NCBI RefSeq assembly: GCF_027595985.1
Contig: NC_073304.1
Coordinates: forward strand, 214,860,500-214,924,499
Direction of reading: 5' to 3'
Source: Sorex araneus
Lineage: Eukaryota; Chordata; Mammalia; Eulipotyphla; Soricidae
DNA length: 64,000 nt
The notes beneath the pieces were generated by a model. The model saw nothing but the letters and a program-made list of their open reading frames with translations. It did no database searches and was not told the origin of the DNA. This document shows positions 1 through 10,454 of this stretch, in pieces (the first letter of the stretch is position 1; each line of letters begins with the position of its first letter). The position numbers and the translations under genes were made by a program.

Positions 1-8
1 TGTGTGTG

Positions 9-65
<57 letters not shown>
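1..65. repeat. (TG)n then (GA)n microsatellite
   Basis: A short TG run is followed by an uninterrupted GA run from about position 12 to 64. Long perfect dinucleotide runs like this are usually length-variable. Confidence 0.95.
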
Positions 66-68
<3 letters not shown>

Positions 69-151
69 TTAGGCAGAACTTGCCTGCACAATCTCCAAGT
101 ATCCTCAAGTAGAAAATGCAGGTGAGGGCGAACAGATGTAGTTTGTGGGTC

Positions 152-355
152 AAGATTGATTGGTTCTGGGGCTGGAGTGATAGCACAGCGGGTAGGGCAT
201 TTGCCTTGCACACGGCCGACCCGGGTTCGATTCCCAGCATCCCATATGGTCCCCTGAGCACGGCCAGGGGTAATTCCTGAGTGCAGAGCCAGGAGTAACC
301 CCTGAGCATCGCTGGGTGTGACCCAAAAAGCAAAGAAAAAAAAAAGATTGATTGG

Positions 356-360
<5 letters not shown>
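152..360 (+). mobile_element. Full-length family I tRNA SINE in the HOXB13 intron, with 17-bp target duplications
   Basis: The SINE body is 169-343: tRNA-like head with A box and B box (GGTTCGATTCC), body with CCATATGGTCCCCTGAG, end GTGTGACCCAAAAAGC and an A-tail. Perfect copies of AAGATTGATTGGTTCTG flank it at 152-168 and 344-360. Undecayed duplications and a near-consensus sequence mark a recent L1-type insertion about 300 bp before HOXB13 exon 2. Confidence 0.95.

Positions 361-414
<54 letters not shown>
359..414. repeat. (GT)n microsatellite
   Basis: Roughly 27 uninterrupted GT units start at the right-hand target duplication of the upstream SINE. Confidence 0.95.
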
Positions 415-415
<1 letters not shown>

Positions 416-660
416 TGTCAGACTCATGGGTGTCAGGATGAGGTGGCCTGAAGAAACCTAGTCTTTTCCAGTCTGGAAGGTGATCCAAGGTCTAGGTAGA
501 AACTTTGTGGGAAGCAGGAGCCCAGAGCACAGATGCACTTGGTGCTGAGCTGGGCTGAGGGGGAGACCCTTGCAGGAAATGCTTGCAGGGCCTGGCCCTG
601 GCCCCGGGCTTGATGGGGATCTGAGTCCGCATCTCTCCTTCCCTCTGGCTGCCCCCACAG

Positions 661-908
661 ACCCAGCCTCCCAGCACCCTCCAGACTCCTTTCGCCGGGG
701 CCGCAAGAAGCGCATTCCCTACAGCAAGGGGCAGTTGCGGGAGCTGGAACGAGAGTATTCGGTGAATAAGTTTATCACCAAGGATAAGCGGCGCAAGATC
801 TCAGCGGCCACCAGCCTCTCGGAGCGCCAGATCACCATCTGGTTTCAGAATCGTCGGGTCAAGGAGAAGAAGGTCCTTTCCAAGGTCAAGCCCAGTGCCA
901 CTCCATGA
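661..908 (+). CDS. HOXB13: HOXB13 terminal coding exon (exon 2) with the whole homeodomain
   Basis: HOXB13 is a posterior (Abd-B class) homeodomain transcription factor acting in the nucleus in tail bud, hindgut and urogenital tissue. The exon opens after a clear acceptor (pyrimidine-rich tract ending CCCCCACAG at 652-660). Its first two bases finish a split codon, so the intron is phase 1. Coding runs 82 codons to TGA at 906-908. The homeodomain spans about 699-878: it starts [20 protein letters not shown] and has the recognition helix [17 protein letters not shown], including the invariant WFQNRR. Residues before it (QHPPD then SFRR) appear two residues shorter than the human protein as I remember it, and there are a few conservative changes (SVNKF for AANKF; tail [11 protein letters not shown]). 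Exon 1 lies off the left edge. Identity is very secure; it is the only homeodomain-bearing frame in the window. Confidence 0.97.
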
Positions 909-965
909 GGGAGCGCCTGGAGTGGAGCCGGGGAGGGAGGAGGGAAGTGGGATTCTTCTGGAGAC

Positions 966-1003
966 GGGACCCTGCCAGGGAGGGCCCTCCCTGGCAGGGT
1001 CCC
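966..1003. repeat. Perfect 38-bp palindrome in the HOXB13 3' UTR
   Basis: The left arm GGGACCCTGCCAGGGAGGG (966-984) is followed directly by its exact reverse complement (985-1003) with no spacer. In RNA it would form a GC-rich stem closed by a minimal loop; in DNA it could extrude as a cruciform. It is 58 bases past the HOXB13 stop codon. Confidence 0.95.
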
Positions 1004-1242
1004 CTCCTTCACTCAGCAGAGGGGCTCTCACAGGAGACACTGCCGGGCTGGTATCCCCGAGTGTCCCAGAGAAACCACCTGTGGGGCCGGAATAAGAACA
1101 TTCACAGGATGGGCCCCACACATAACCATTGGCAGCAGCAATAATCATCACTGTGCTATTTCTCTGATCATTAGCCATAATTGTGATCTGGAGCTTGCTG
1201 GAGCACCTTAGGAACCGGCTTATACAAATTGAGATGATCATG

Positions 1243-1248
1243 AATAAA
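1243..1248 (+). other. Candidate polyadenylation signal AATAAA for HOXB13
   Basis: A canonical hexamer 335 bases after the stop codon. Use is not proven: human HOXB13, as I recall, has a longer 3' UTR, so this may be a proximal site or unused. Confidence 0.45.
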
Positions 1249-3000
1249 CTTGGAAGTGGACCGGTGGCAGGGCAGCTTCCTGTGGATCCCCCTCTGCTCT
1301 CCAAGCCCATCCCCCAGCCCAGGAATGGCTGGAGAGAGGAGAAATGGCCTCTTTACCCCTGGGACTATGTTGCGCATTTAGCATTTGTCTAAACTGGGCA
1401 AAGCCCACTTCCTTCCTGCCCTCCTTCTAGGTTGTGCCCATGGTTTCCAGAATCCCCTTCTCTAATGTCTAGATTTTTGTACTTGTGTGAAAATCTTGCT
1501 GGAGGCTTCCCTCTCCGGTGGGCCTGCCCCGCTTCCTTGCAGGGGAAAGGAATCTGAGGAAAATGTCTGGATAAGTCACTGTGTCTTGCTTCCTCCCCTC
1601 TCTTCCAAATTTCCCAAGTCTTTTCTTGATATTCTTGGTGGTCTTGGGCCCTAGGCAGGTCATGGTCCATGGGGTATTTGGGAACCAGTGAAATAGATAT
1701 TTGGTGGCCTTATAGACTCAGCCCCTCTCAGGCACCAACAGTTACAACACCAGAAGCACTATCCTACTTGCTGGCATGGCCTACAGGCCTACGTCCCGTG
1801 CAGCCAGAATGAGGCCCCAGAAAATGACTGTCTCTACTCCTTGATCCTCTCCTTGCTTCCCTGAGGTCCCAGGCCTGCCAGATGCTGTGGGGCGGGGGGC
1901 GGGGGGGGGGCGGGGGCGAGCGCCTGAGGGTTAAAGAATTGGAGCAGCAGAATTCCCCAAGACCCGGTTCTGGGCAGCTTAGACCTGTTGAGAGCAGAAG
2001 TCCTTTTCTTTTCACTTTGCGCTGGTTCAGTCCATGTTCCCTGAGTCCTGGGTGGATGAAGGACAGTTTGGCACCCGTTCCATCTTCCTGTCCACATAGA
2101 CAAAGACCCATAGTGCAGAATTTCAGTGCAGAAATCTGGGACAGACGGGCTGTTTGCAGAGCCATGAACAGTTGAACAGCACTCCGCCCGCCCCCTCTAC
2201 AGCTCCCTCCCTACCCCCTTGTCCTGTGCCTGGGCTCCAGGCCCCAGGGGACTCATCAGGATCAAAAAGCCAGCGGAGCAGTCCTGGGTCTCCCTGCAGC
2301 CTGTGCTCAGGGGTCCCTGCAGACATAGCCAGTGAAGGAGAAGACTGCCCAGCCCAGGCTCCCCAGTTCCTCAGTGGAGGGTAGCAGCAAGCAGGGCTTG
2401 GGGGCAACCGGGGTCCTGGGATTCAGTCTGCAAGGCTGCAGGCTCAGGCTTGGAATTGTCCAGGAATCCCTGGATCAGCCGCGTGGCCCAGTCCTGGTAT
2501 CAGGTGTTTATGGCCCACGGATGGTGGGAGCTCAATCCAAGCTTACTGCCCGGGAGGGGGGAGGGACTTAGACTATAAATCTATTTACCAAAGGAAAGAG
2601 AGGGGGAAGCTGAAGCGGAGGGGAAAGGCCCCCAAAGCAGGCATCAACCTCACCTGCTTCCCATAGAGTATGTGAGAGTGGGTGGGCGGGTTCTGTTTGA
2701 AGATTGGAAGAATTCTTTTGGTAAATGGATCAGCAAACCCCCCGTGGCACAGTGGCACAGTGTCAGTTCACACTTAAAGGCTGCCACTTTCTGCCTTGCC
2801 CATTTTCTTTCCAGCAAAGTCCCAGTGGCCCTCGGTTCTCATGGACAGCACCTGCCAAGCCCTAGTTTGCTGCTTTAGAAAAGACGCTATGATGTGGGGT
2901 CCCTATATGAGGAGCTGAAAAGGTCACAGGGAGGACTCCCACAGGTCTAACCGAGATGACCTAGGATGTAGGTAGAGGCTGTAAACAAGCAGGGGCCTCA

Positions 3001-3172
3001 GGGCTGGATCGATTGTGGACAGGGGAGGGCTATGGTCATGCACAGAGCCTACCGGGGTTCAATACTGGTGTCCCATATGGTCCCCTGGGCATGGCCAGAA
3101 GTGATCCTTTAGGGCAGAGCCAGTATCCAGCCCTGAGCACCACTGGGATGGTAAAAAAATAAAAATTTTAAT
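3001..3172 (+). mobile_element. Old, diverged family I SINE
   Basis: Recognisable head (GGGCTGGAT), B box remnant GGGGTTCAATACTGG, body CCATATGGTCCCCTGGGCATGG and an A/T-rich tail. No clear target duplications. Confidence 0.75.
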
Positions 3173-3332
3173 CAAGGAACTTTAGACTCCAGGATTCTAA
3201 GTCCTTTTCTCCAGAATTGGTGTATTCGGGTTTTAGGGCTCCTTTGTTATTCAAGGATTTTAGAATGAACAAAAGGTTTAGGATTTCAGATATTTAGTTC
3301 GCCAAAGCGAGTTTGGACGATTAAAAAGACAA

Positions 3333-3351
3333 GGGCGCCCCCTTCTGGCAG
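3333..3351 (-). promoter_or_regulatory. CTCF-like motif (minus orientation)
   Basis: The reverse complement CTGCCAGAAGGGGGCGCCC matches the CTCF core CCASYAGRKGGCR with one mismatch. It sits in unique sequence between HOXB13 and the CpG-rich islands. Binding is inferred only from the motif. Confidence 0.45.
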
Positions 3352-4038
3352 AATCTCACCATTTCAGGTAAACCCTCTGGTTAGCTCGGCTAGGAGCCCC
3401 CCACCCATGCCCCCGCAAGGGAGTCTCCCCAACTCCGCCAAGCCTCTTGCAGCAGATAGCCCCCGCCCCGGAGCTCCCCGAGGGGTGTGAGAGCACCGGG
3501 ACAGGCGTCGTCTAGACCTGGGCTGGAATATAGGCAGACAAAGCGACCTGGTCTCCTGGAGCCCCAGGCCTGCAGCGCAGGAGGACGAACAGAGAGTGGT
3601 CAGGGCTGGGGAGCAAGACCGCAGCACCCTGGCCCTGGTTCCACTGAAGCAGTCTACTTTTTGTCACCTGAATAATTCTTGGACACCACCTTCTCCCATC
3701 ACTTCTCTCCACCCTCCTTCCCAGGCACTTACTTGTATGGAACTCGTACAAAGCAAGGCATTTTTGGTACTCAATCCTCTACGGAATCTCTTGCCCAAAA
3801 TTATTTTACTTCCGAGAGAGAGCGATCATCAAAGAATTTCTCATTCATTTGTGTCGAAAATGCTACAAAACCCACACCCACCCGTCACCGGACTGAATCC
3901 CTGTTAAGCGATGGCGTGTTCCGCAAAAATTCTTCAGCTCGACACGTGTGGACGCCACGTTCACAAGTAGGTAAAACCGGCCAGGCTGTCGTGGATAGAT
4001 AAATACCCTCTGCAGGACACACTGGGTGTCCGTCCCCG

Positions 4039-4240
4039 ATGCAGGAAGGGACTTTTCTCAGAACTGGCCACCTCTCACTGGTTTCATTTTCCGGCCTCCC
4101 GGCCTCCCGAGAGTTCCTCTGACTCCGGCAAGGGTTCAAATGCCGTTGGAAAGTCTCATCTAAGCCTGCTGGGACTGAACCCGATGGAATGGCAATGGAT
4201 TTCATTCGGGGTCGCCGAGAAGTATGTGGCCCATCAGCGC
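4039..4240 (+). pseudogene. Possible decayed PRAC1-like frame (tentative)
   Basis: In human, the small PRAC1 protein gene (57 residues) lies a few kb downstream of HOXB13 on the same strand. Here an ATG at 4039 opens bases resembling the start of human PRAC1 as I remember it (ATGC, then ACTT...CTCAGA...GGCC...CTCAC), but two extra T's shift the frame and the ATG frame ends after 27 codons. Further on, around 4155-4225, another frame reads AGTEPDGMAMDFIRGRRE, which loosely parallels the human tail [20 protein letters not shown]. Position, strand and order fit; the alignment is by memory and weak. It may be a disrupted PRAC1, or chance. ATTAAA at 4492 and AATAAA at 4651 could be the old mRNA ends. 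Confidence 0.3.
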
Positions 4241-4491
4241 TTCCTGCCGAGCTGCGACCCCCCGGGGAGTGGGGAGCGGGCAGCCAAGTAAAAGCGGTGC
4301 TGGGGAAGCCCGTTCAACTGGTCCCCCCCCAACTCAGAGTAGTTTCAGGGCTGGGAGCTGCATCTGGGGTAGGGCAGAAGACAGTAATCCAGCCCCCTAC
4401 CCCACCCCAGTTCTTCCAGTGCTGCTGGCTCAGCTTTTCCCGTTTAAGCCGAGCAAATGGCCTCCTTTCCTCCCGCTCCCTTGTCTTCCTC

Positions 4492-4497
4492 ATTAAA
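4492..4497 (+). other. Candidate polyadenylation signal ATTAAA
   Basis: Lies in unique sequence about 250 bases after the PRAC1-like stretch and is followed by a T-rich, then GT-containing sequence. A second hexamer, AATAAA, is at 4651-4656. No transcript is proven. Confidence 0.3.
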
Positions 4498-4786
4498 GTT
4501 TTATTTCAGAGCTGAAGTGTTGTGCTTTAATTAGGTTTTCTTCAGGGGAAACTCTCTGTGGCCCCCATTCCTGCCTGCCTGGTCTAATGGAAAGTTCAGA
4601 CCTGCAATCAACTGTGAATTAAACAAATGAACCCATTTCTGTAAACTTGCAATAAAGCACTGAGGAGGCAGCAAAGAAGGTTCCTTGTTTTAGAAAGACG
4701 TTTCCACTATGTTACCAGCCTCCTCTGGAACCGGGTTGTGGGCTAAGAGGGAGAAAGCACTGGAAAGGCCCTGGAGCTCTTTCGGA

Positions 4787-4788
<2 letters not shown>

Positions 4789-4820
<32 letters not shown>
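4789..4820. repeat. (CA)n microsatellite
   Basis: Sixteen uninterrupted AC units. Confidence 0.95.
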
Positions 4821-4823
<3 letters not shown>

Positions 4824-5149
4824 GGCTCGAGCTTGGAGAGATTTTAAAGTCTTTTTTTCCCCTCTCTGGGCAACCCGCTTAATAGGTGTAAAAAGGGGTG
4901 GGGTGGTCGAAGCAGATGAAAAAGGAGCCTTCCTCCCTCGGCCTCCATCCCCTAGAATGTCCGTTAGAAGAGCCGGGAAGAGAGTTCAATCAACCCCCCA
5001 GGACGGTAGGGAAAGACCCTGACGAGGGAAGGTCGGGTCAGGGAGGTTGCTATTGAACTTGAAGTTTCAGGCCGGTAGTCTTCACCATCCCCGCCCCCAC
5101 TCTCCTAAATGCTTTATGGGAAGGGGGAGGAAGAAAGGGTAGCATCTCT

Positions 5150-5800
5150 GCCTAGGGAAGGAGGGAGGAGGCCAAACGGCGGGGGCAGGAGCCGCGGGGA
5201 GACCGACTGCGCGGCGCGGAGGTTGGCGCTGGGCGAGGAGGCCTCGGGCTGCCCAGTTCCAGCCGGAGCTCAACTCTCTCAGCGGCGAGGTGGGGGCCCC
5301 CCGCCGGCGTCCTCTCGCCGAGCCCCGCCCCAGGCTCGGCTGGGAGGGGGCTCCCAGGCTGCGCTCCCGCGGGTCCTCTCCAGCCAAAGGTGCGCACCCA
5401 GTCCCGCGCCACCGTGGGCTAAAACCTCCGGGGGTCCCCCCAGCCGACGGGGCCTTAGAGGCGCGCAGGATTCCGCTCCCGGCCGCAGGTTGCACCCTTC
5501 CCAGACCAGGCTCGCGCCTCCAGAATGCGCACCTCCCTCCGTATCAGGTAAACTTGCTGTCCGAGGTCCCTCGGGGATCGATCTCTTAGCCTCCGAACTA
5601 GTCCCGGGGGCTCCTGGGAAGATTCAGGAATTAGAGGGGGGTCTCCGCGGTCTCGGCTGGCGGGAGACAGGCCGTCGGCGGGGCTCCCTCTCGGGGTTTC
5701 TGGCGCAGCCAGCCAGGGAGAAAGGAACAAAGAAAGCGCTTCGCAGCAAGCGGGTTGGCGTTGCGGGCCGAGCAGGGGGTGCGGGGTAGGGTGAGTCAGG
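5150..5800. promoter_or_regulatory. CpG-rich island
   Basis: GC- and CpG-dense sequence (for example GCGCGGCGCGGAGG near 5209) in an otherwise moderate background. A strong-looking splice donor (ATCAG then GTAAAC) occurs near 5545-5553 on the plus strand. It may be a promoter of a non-coding or PRAC-region transcript. Long open frames here come from lack of AT-rich stops. Confidence 0.6.
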
Positions 5801-5996
5801 GTTCACGCATGCACCTCCCCACCCCATCTGGCCTGGTGTTTGTATCCCACTGGGCAGAGTATAGGCACAGATGAAATTTATATTGTTGTAACATTTTTGT
5901 TGTGATTTTGATTTAAACTATAATGACTGAAAAACTGGGCTAAGAGAAACTGGAATAACAATGATGATTCATTCACGCTTTAAGGGAGCCCTCCCC

Positions 5997-6166
5997 CTTG
6001 ATTTTGGGCCACATTCTGCTGCGCTCAGATCTTACTCCTGGCTCTGCGTTCAGAAATCACTTCTGGTGGGCTCGGAGGAACCTTATGAGGTTCCAGGGAT
6101 GGAACCCATGTTCGCCAGGGGGGAAGGCAAACTTCTTATCTGCTGTACTGTCGCTCCAGCCCCAGG
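5997..6166 (-). mobile_element. Diverged family I SINE, reverse
   Basis: The reverse-strand signature runs CTTACTCCTGGCTCTGCGTTCAG, a remnant of GGGATTGAACCC, and ends CTGTCGCTCCAGCCCC, the reversed head. Confidence 0.8.
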
Positions 6167-6785
6167 GAATGAATGCCCTTTTAAAAATTGCACCTTTGCA
6201 ATATAAAGTTTTAAAAGAAAAACTAATATTGCACTGCTTTTTAAAAAAACTAAAAAAAAAACAGCTGCTGCCTTTTGTCCTCATTCCTGCACCTCCTCCC
6301 CCGCCCCCACCCCAAAAGCCATGTATACAAGCTTGAGGTCTGAAGACAAAGAAAGGGAACCCCATCGCTGGCGTTTGAGTCCAGGAGCAGCACATGCATT
6401 CACTTGGTCTGGGGGTAACCCCCTGGTCACCTGCAGACACATTCAAGACTGCTCTCTCCCAGGGTCCACAACCTAGAAAAACCTCTCTCCCTCGGGAAGC
6501 AGCGCCTGGGTCCCACAGGTACATTCCAGCTTCCCAGGTCCACCTAAATGCCAAGGCAGGGGACTGAACCCCAGTGGGACTTTCAGTTCAATCCACAACG
6601 TCTGGGCGCGGTGCCTGCTGCATGCAGGTCCTTCCCCCAGTGGAAGCTAGACCAGGGACACCTCTGAGCTTTCTCGGGTCTGCGCCTTCCCGGACCGTTC
6701 CCTGTGACTTCTGTCTTTGTGAACTGAAGCAATTGACTCCAGTGAAGAATGTGGGGAATCGGGAATGAGAAAGAGCCCTCCCCCC
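6167..6785. other. Unique non-coding sequence
   Basis: A/T-rich beginning (6180-6260), then C-rich and mixed sequence. Nothing recognisable as a gene or repeat. Confidence 0.5.
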
Positions 6786-6789
6786 CATT

Positions 6790-7480
6790 TCCCGCGTGGC
6801 AGCTTCTGTTGTTTCCGCCGATGCCGGCCACGGGACTCACGGCCTCGCGCGCGCAAAGCAAGCGCGCTACCGTCGAGCGGCCTCCGCGGAGGGGCTTGCC
6901 GGCAAAGGCCGCGCTGGAAAAGGAAAAAGAAGATGCTTACAACCGCAAACCCGGGGAGAGGCGGAGAATCAGGGCTGACCGGCCCTGGGGCTGGCGCGGC
7001 CAAGGGCAGCGGGGGCCGCTCTCCCCGGGTGTGGCTGGTCCGTCTCGCAAAGGCCCGGAGCGCGCGCCTCTCCGGGGACAAAGAGGCAGCTCTAGGAGGG
7101 CGTGATCGGTCCCCACGCGTGGCTCCCGGTCCCGGGCTAGCTCAGCCGGCCGTCCCCGCGCCAGACCTCGGCAGCAGGCAGCAGAGGGTCTTGGAAACCT
7201 CGGCGTCGGCGACTGTTGACCTTCGCACCCCTCCCCGCGCGGGCCGGGCCGGTTTGTCATTGAACTTGAGTCGGGCCGTAAACATTCCTAAGCTCCTCGG
7301 AAGCGGGTCGCAGCCTCCAAGCGGGCCCCCGGGAGGCTGGTTTAAAGCTTCTGGTGTGCTGGAGGCCCAAGCCTGGCCCGCCCAGGACCGTCCACGAGTT
7401 TCCGGGCTTCGCAGCCCGAGGACAGATCACCCCGGCCTGAACTGGAAACCGAATTGCGGAGACCCGGGGACAGGCGAGAG
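6790..7480. promoter_or_regulatory. CpG-rich island
   Basis: Dense CpG content (for example CCTCGCGCGCGCAAAGCAAGC near 6842). No convincing coding content on either strand; the long open frames are compositional. A promoter-type island, possibly of a non-coding transcript. Confidence 0.6.
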
Positions 7481-7574
7481 TAAAATCGCAGTAAGAAGCC
7501 GCAGGAAGTAACCGTGTCCTTCCCGTTCATTTGCAACACGCGTTTTTATTATTTTCAATATAATCCCTTGTCAT

Positions 7575-7782
7575 GCTTTGTTTTTGAGTGTGGTGGGGAA
7601 GCCACACCGGTGATGCTCCTCAGGGCTTACTCCCTGCTCTGTGCAGGATCACTCCTGGAAGGGCTTGGGGGGGGGGGGGGCGGATCATACGGGATGCTGA
7701 ATGCTGAAGATTGAACCCGGTCAGCGGTCAGCGGGTTGCAAGGCAAGAGCCTAAATCCCTGTACTATCATTCCAGCTCCACT
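7575..7782 (-). mobile_element. Diverged family I SINE, reverse, with a poly-G expansion
   Basis: AGCCACACCGGTGATGCTC...GGGCTTACTCC...GATTGAACCCGG...CTATCATTCCAGCTCC follows the reversed SINE order. A run of 13 G's (about 7668-7680) and a duplicated CAGCGGT segment (about 7721-7735) lengthen it. Confidence 0.7.
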
Positions 7783-8201
7783 TTCTCTCCCCTCCCCCCC
7801 CCCCCAACCATGAACAGGATAAACAAATCCTCGAGTAGCTAAGAGTGTGAATTTTCAAAGTTCCCCTCCTGGTCATCCCTCCGGGCCATTGCAGAGCCCT
7901 GGAGGAGCTGTGAGCCTCCTTCCCGGGATCTGCAAGCACCACTTGCTTAGTGGGGTGCTCCTCTGTGTCTTTTTTTTTTCTTTGTGTCTTGAGCCAAGGA
8001 AACTCTGGCCTGGAGGGTTGGGTGGGGGATGACCAGGGAAACGGACTTCCGTGCAGTGAGTGGAGGCTCCAGTGGTATTAGCGGGGAGCTGTATTTTTTT
8101 TTAGAATCTGGAGCAAGGGAGGATCAAAAATTCGATCCTAGAATCTTTTCCTGCCTCTATAAAACCCAGTCTAAGAACTGGGAAGGCCACGGTGGTGAAG
8201 G

Positions 8202-8250
<49 letters not shown>

Positions 8251-9521
8251 GTGCCTGAGCTCTCTGTGCTTTGGGGGGATGTTGGGGGGCTTCTCTCTCC
8301 GAGCTTAGGGCATTCTTAGTCAGACAGACACTAGCCCCAGCCACTCGACTCTGTTCAGAAGGCAGCAGACCCCCACCAACCTACAAAAAGCTCCCTGTCT
8401 CCTGACTTGGGGCCTCCTTGGGCAAATACAACAAAAGACCGTGAGACAGTGGGGATAAGGCTTCCTGTTTTACCCCCACCCTCAATTCCACTTTTACCAG
8501 GACTTGGACCAAAAGGGCTTATTGTCTTACCCTCTTGCCCTTGAATTTCTCAGATCTTTCAGTCCTGGGGAAAAATACAACCCAGCCAACTCCAACTCCG
8601 ACCCCGCCCTTTGTCTGTATCAGGTCTGAGGCCGGACTCCAGGGTTAAGTTCACGGACCTCCCTGGCATCTATTAAGAGCCCCTCTGGCCACTACAATGG
8701 CCACCAGGTGGGTCAGGCCAAAGGGGTCCCAGCAGTGGTACTTGGTGTGTGAGGAAGGCAGAAGCTGTGAAGAGGAACTTTTTGTTTCAGTTTGTTGCTT
8801 GGTTCCACACCCACCCTCTCCCCAGCTCTGCACAGGAACAATAATTGGATCTTAAACAAAGTCGTTTATTTGGAAAAATTAACAGAACTTTCATGAAGTG
8901 AGCTGCTCCCAGATGCTCTGAAGTCTTCGGCACTTGGTGAAATTTGTGTTAATTTGGTCCTGGAGCTTATGAAAATTAAGGATTTAGAGTATTTAGTATA
9001 ATGTTTCTGCAGAATCTGATTTAGAATTCGAGAGGCCTCATCTACACAATTTCCCCTTACAGGGCAAAAGCATTGAAATAATTATTTTGACATTATAGCC
9101 CTTAAAACAAAAACAACTCAAAATGCAAAAACAATAACCAAAAACAAAATGAAGCAAACCTAGATTGCAGAAAATAGATTATGGAACCTGAAATGCACAT
9201 ATCTAAAACCTTAACAAACAACCTTGTTTCAATTCTGTCCACTCTTTACTTCAATATTCACATTTTATAATTTATAATCACTAATATTAGTTACTTTTCT
9301 TATCTCCCCTCCCCGATCAATTCTATTCGGGTTTTAAAGTGCAAGATGCATTTTCTATGTTCTAAGAGAGTTTCTGTTCTCTCAGTCTTCTTCATGTGCA
9401 CGATATACTATGAAGAGTTGTCACTATTTAGACAATAATTTACGTAGTGTTAATCCTTTAAATTAACTCTATATTTAAAAAGAAAAGCTTTTTAAAAACT
9501 TAAAATATTTTTTTTTGCTTT
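7783..9521. other. Unique, increasingly AT-rich non-coding sequence
   Basis: Contains a C-run (7793-7805), a (GT)n array (8204-8249), a C/T-rich stretch and, from about 8830, AT-rich sequence with several AATTAA/TTAAAT-type words. No gene or SINE seen. The AT-rich half could be an ancient eroded repeat or conserved non-coding DNA. Confidence 0.5.
8204..8249. repeat. (GT)n microsatellite
   Basis: About 23 uninterrupted GT units. Confidence 0.95.
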
Positions 9522-9724
9522 TAAAATCTTTTTTTTTTCTTTGCTTTATGGGTCACACCTGGCAATGCACAGGGGTTACTCCTGGCTCTACACTTAGGAA
9601 TCACCCCTGACAGTGCTCATAGGACCATATGGGATGCTGGGAATTGAACCCAGTTCAGCTGCATGCAAGGCAAACGCCCTACCCGCTGTGCTATTGCTCC
9701 AGCCCCTCCAGCCCCTAAAATCTT
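9522..9724 (-). mobile_element. Family I SINE, reverse, 9-bp target duplications
   Basis: Near full-length reverse copy (9531-9715) between copies of TAAAATCTT (9522-9530, 9716-9724). The terminal CTCCAGCCC is duplicated at its 5' end. Confidence 0.88.
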
Positions 9725-9751
9725 GATTAGAAAATAAATTCTACTCAATAT

Positions 9752-9801
9752 AGCTCAGTGGTAGAGTGGATGCTTGCAACTATGCAGTCCCTGGTTTGAT
9801 C
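9752..9801 (+). mobile_element. Fragment of a second, tRNA-Ala-like SINE family
   Basis: TAGCTCAGTGGTAGAG (A box) followed about 35 bases later by CCTGGTTTGATC (B box) resembles tRNA-Ala/ID-type elements and differs from the dominant SINE head. Reverse relatives occur near 19.3 and 26.9 kb. No tRNA cloverleaf is complete. Confidence 0.5.
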
Positions 9802-9845
9802 ACACACACATATTCTCATGGTCTATGTTTAAAAGATTGTGTTCA

Positions 9846-9935
9846 AATGTATATATACATATATAATACATATGTATATATATGCATATATTTAAAGATT
9901 GTGTGGGTGTATATGTATATATATATATATTTAAG
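9846..9935. repeat. (TA)n-rich low-complexity stretch
   Basis: Alternating TATATA/CATATA with interruptions. Confidence 0.85.
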
Positions 9936-9980
9936 AAAACTACCCCACACCTTGACAACCAAAGTTTACCCAAAGTTTTT

Positions 9981-10193
9981 GTTTTTCAGTTTTTTTTGTT
10001 TTTTCTTTTTGCTTTTTTTTGGGTCACACCCGGAGATGCTCAGGGGTTACTCCTGGCTCATGCACTCAGGAATTACCCCTGGCGGTGCTCGGGGGACCAT
10101 ATGGGATACTGGGAATGGGACCCGGGTCGGCTGTGTACAAGGCAAACGCCCTACCCGCTGTGCTATCACTCCAGCCCCCTGTTTTTCAGTTTT
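9981..10193 (-). mobile_element. Young family I SINE, reverse, inserted into the tail of an older SINE
   Basis: Near-consensus reverse copy (9994-10180) between 13-bp copies GTTTTTCAGTTTT (9981-9993, 10181-10193). The right-hand duplication is the T-rich tail of the next, older reverse SINE. Confidence 0.92.
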
Positions 10194-10340
10194 GGGGTCG
10201 CACCCTACAATGCTCAGGGCTTACTTTTGGCTCTGCAGACAGGAATTACTCAGGGGACCATAAGGGATGCCGGGATTGATCCCTGGTTGGGTTCCTGCAA
10301 GCTAAGCGCCTTACCAGTTTTACTATCTCTCCAGACCCTC
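10194..10340 (-). mobile_element. Older family I SINE, reverse
   Basis: GGGGTCGCACCCTACAATGCTCAGGGCTTAC... to CTATCTCTCCAGACCC. Its A-tail was split by the younger SINE to its left. Confidence 0.8.
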
Positions 10341-10454
10341 AAGGTAATCTTTTGCTGTATTTTTCTTTATGTGTGTATATAAATAAGAATAGAAATCTAT
10401 GTGCATTTTTTTCTATTTTGATTTTTAATTGATTGATTAAAAAAATTTCCTCCC

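Larger units (their letters stand above)
1..660 (+). other. 3' part of the HOXB13 intron
   Basis: Everything left of the exon 2 acceptor is intron. It holds a (GA)n array, a full SINE with perfect target duplications, a (GT)n array and about 245 bp of unique GC-rich sequence (416-660) ending in the polypyrimidine tract and AG at 659-660. Exon 1 and the donor are outside the window. Confidence 0.85.
909..3000 (+). other. HOXB13 3' untranslated region and downstream flank
   Basis: Unique, moderately GC-rich sequence without supported coding frames. The 3' UTR begins at 909; its end is not certain. A canonical AATAAA lies at 1243-1248. The stretch also contains a perfect palindrome (966-1003) and a G-run near 1889-1915. 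No SINE is recognisable before 3.0 kb. Confidence 0.6.
3173..5996. other. Unique flank with possible PRAC region and a CpG-rich island
   Basis: No repeats except a (CA)n array. It contains the CTCF-like site, the candidate PRAC1-like relic near 4039-4240, two polyadenylation hexamers (4492, 4651) and a CpG-rich island at about 5150-5800. Low repeat content and scattered CpGs suggest conserved regulatory DNA. Confidence 0.5.

Noticed and set aside
5109..5789. 226-codon plus-strand open frame
   Set aside because: Lies in a CpG-rich island where stops are rare, has an overlapping reverse frame and no recognisable domain; low-complexity Arg/Gly/Pro composition.
6765..7511. 248-codon plus-strand open frame
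   Set aside because: Same reasons: CpG-island composition, several overlapping frames and no domain.
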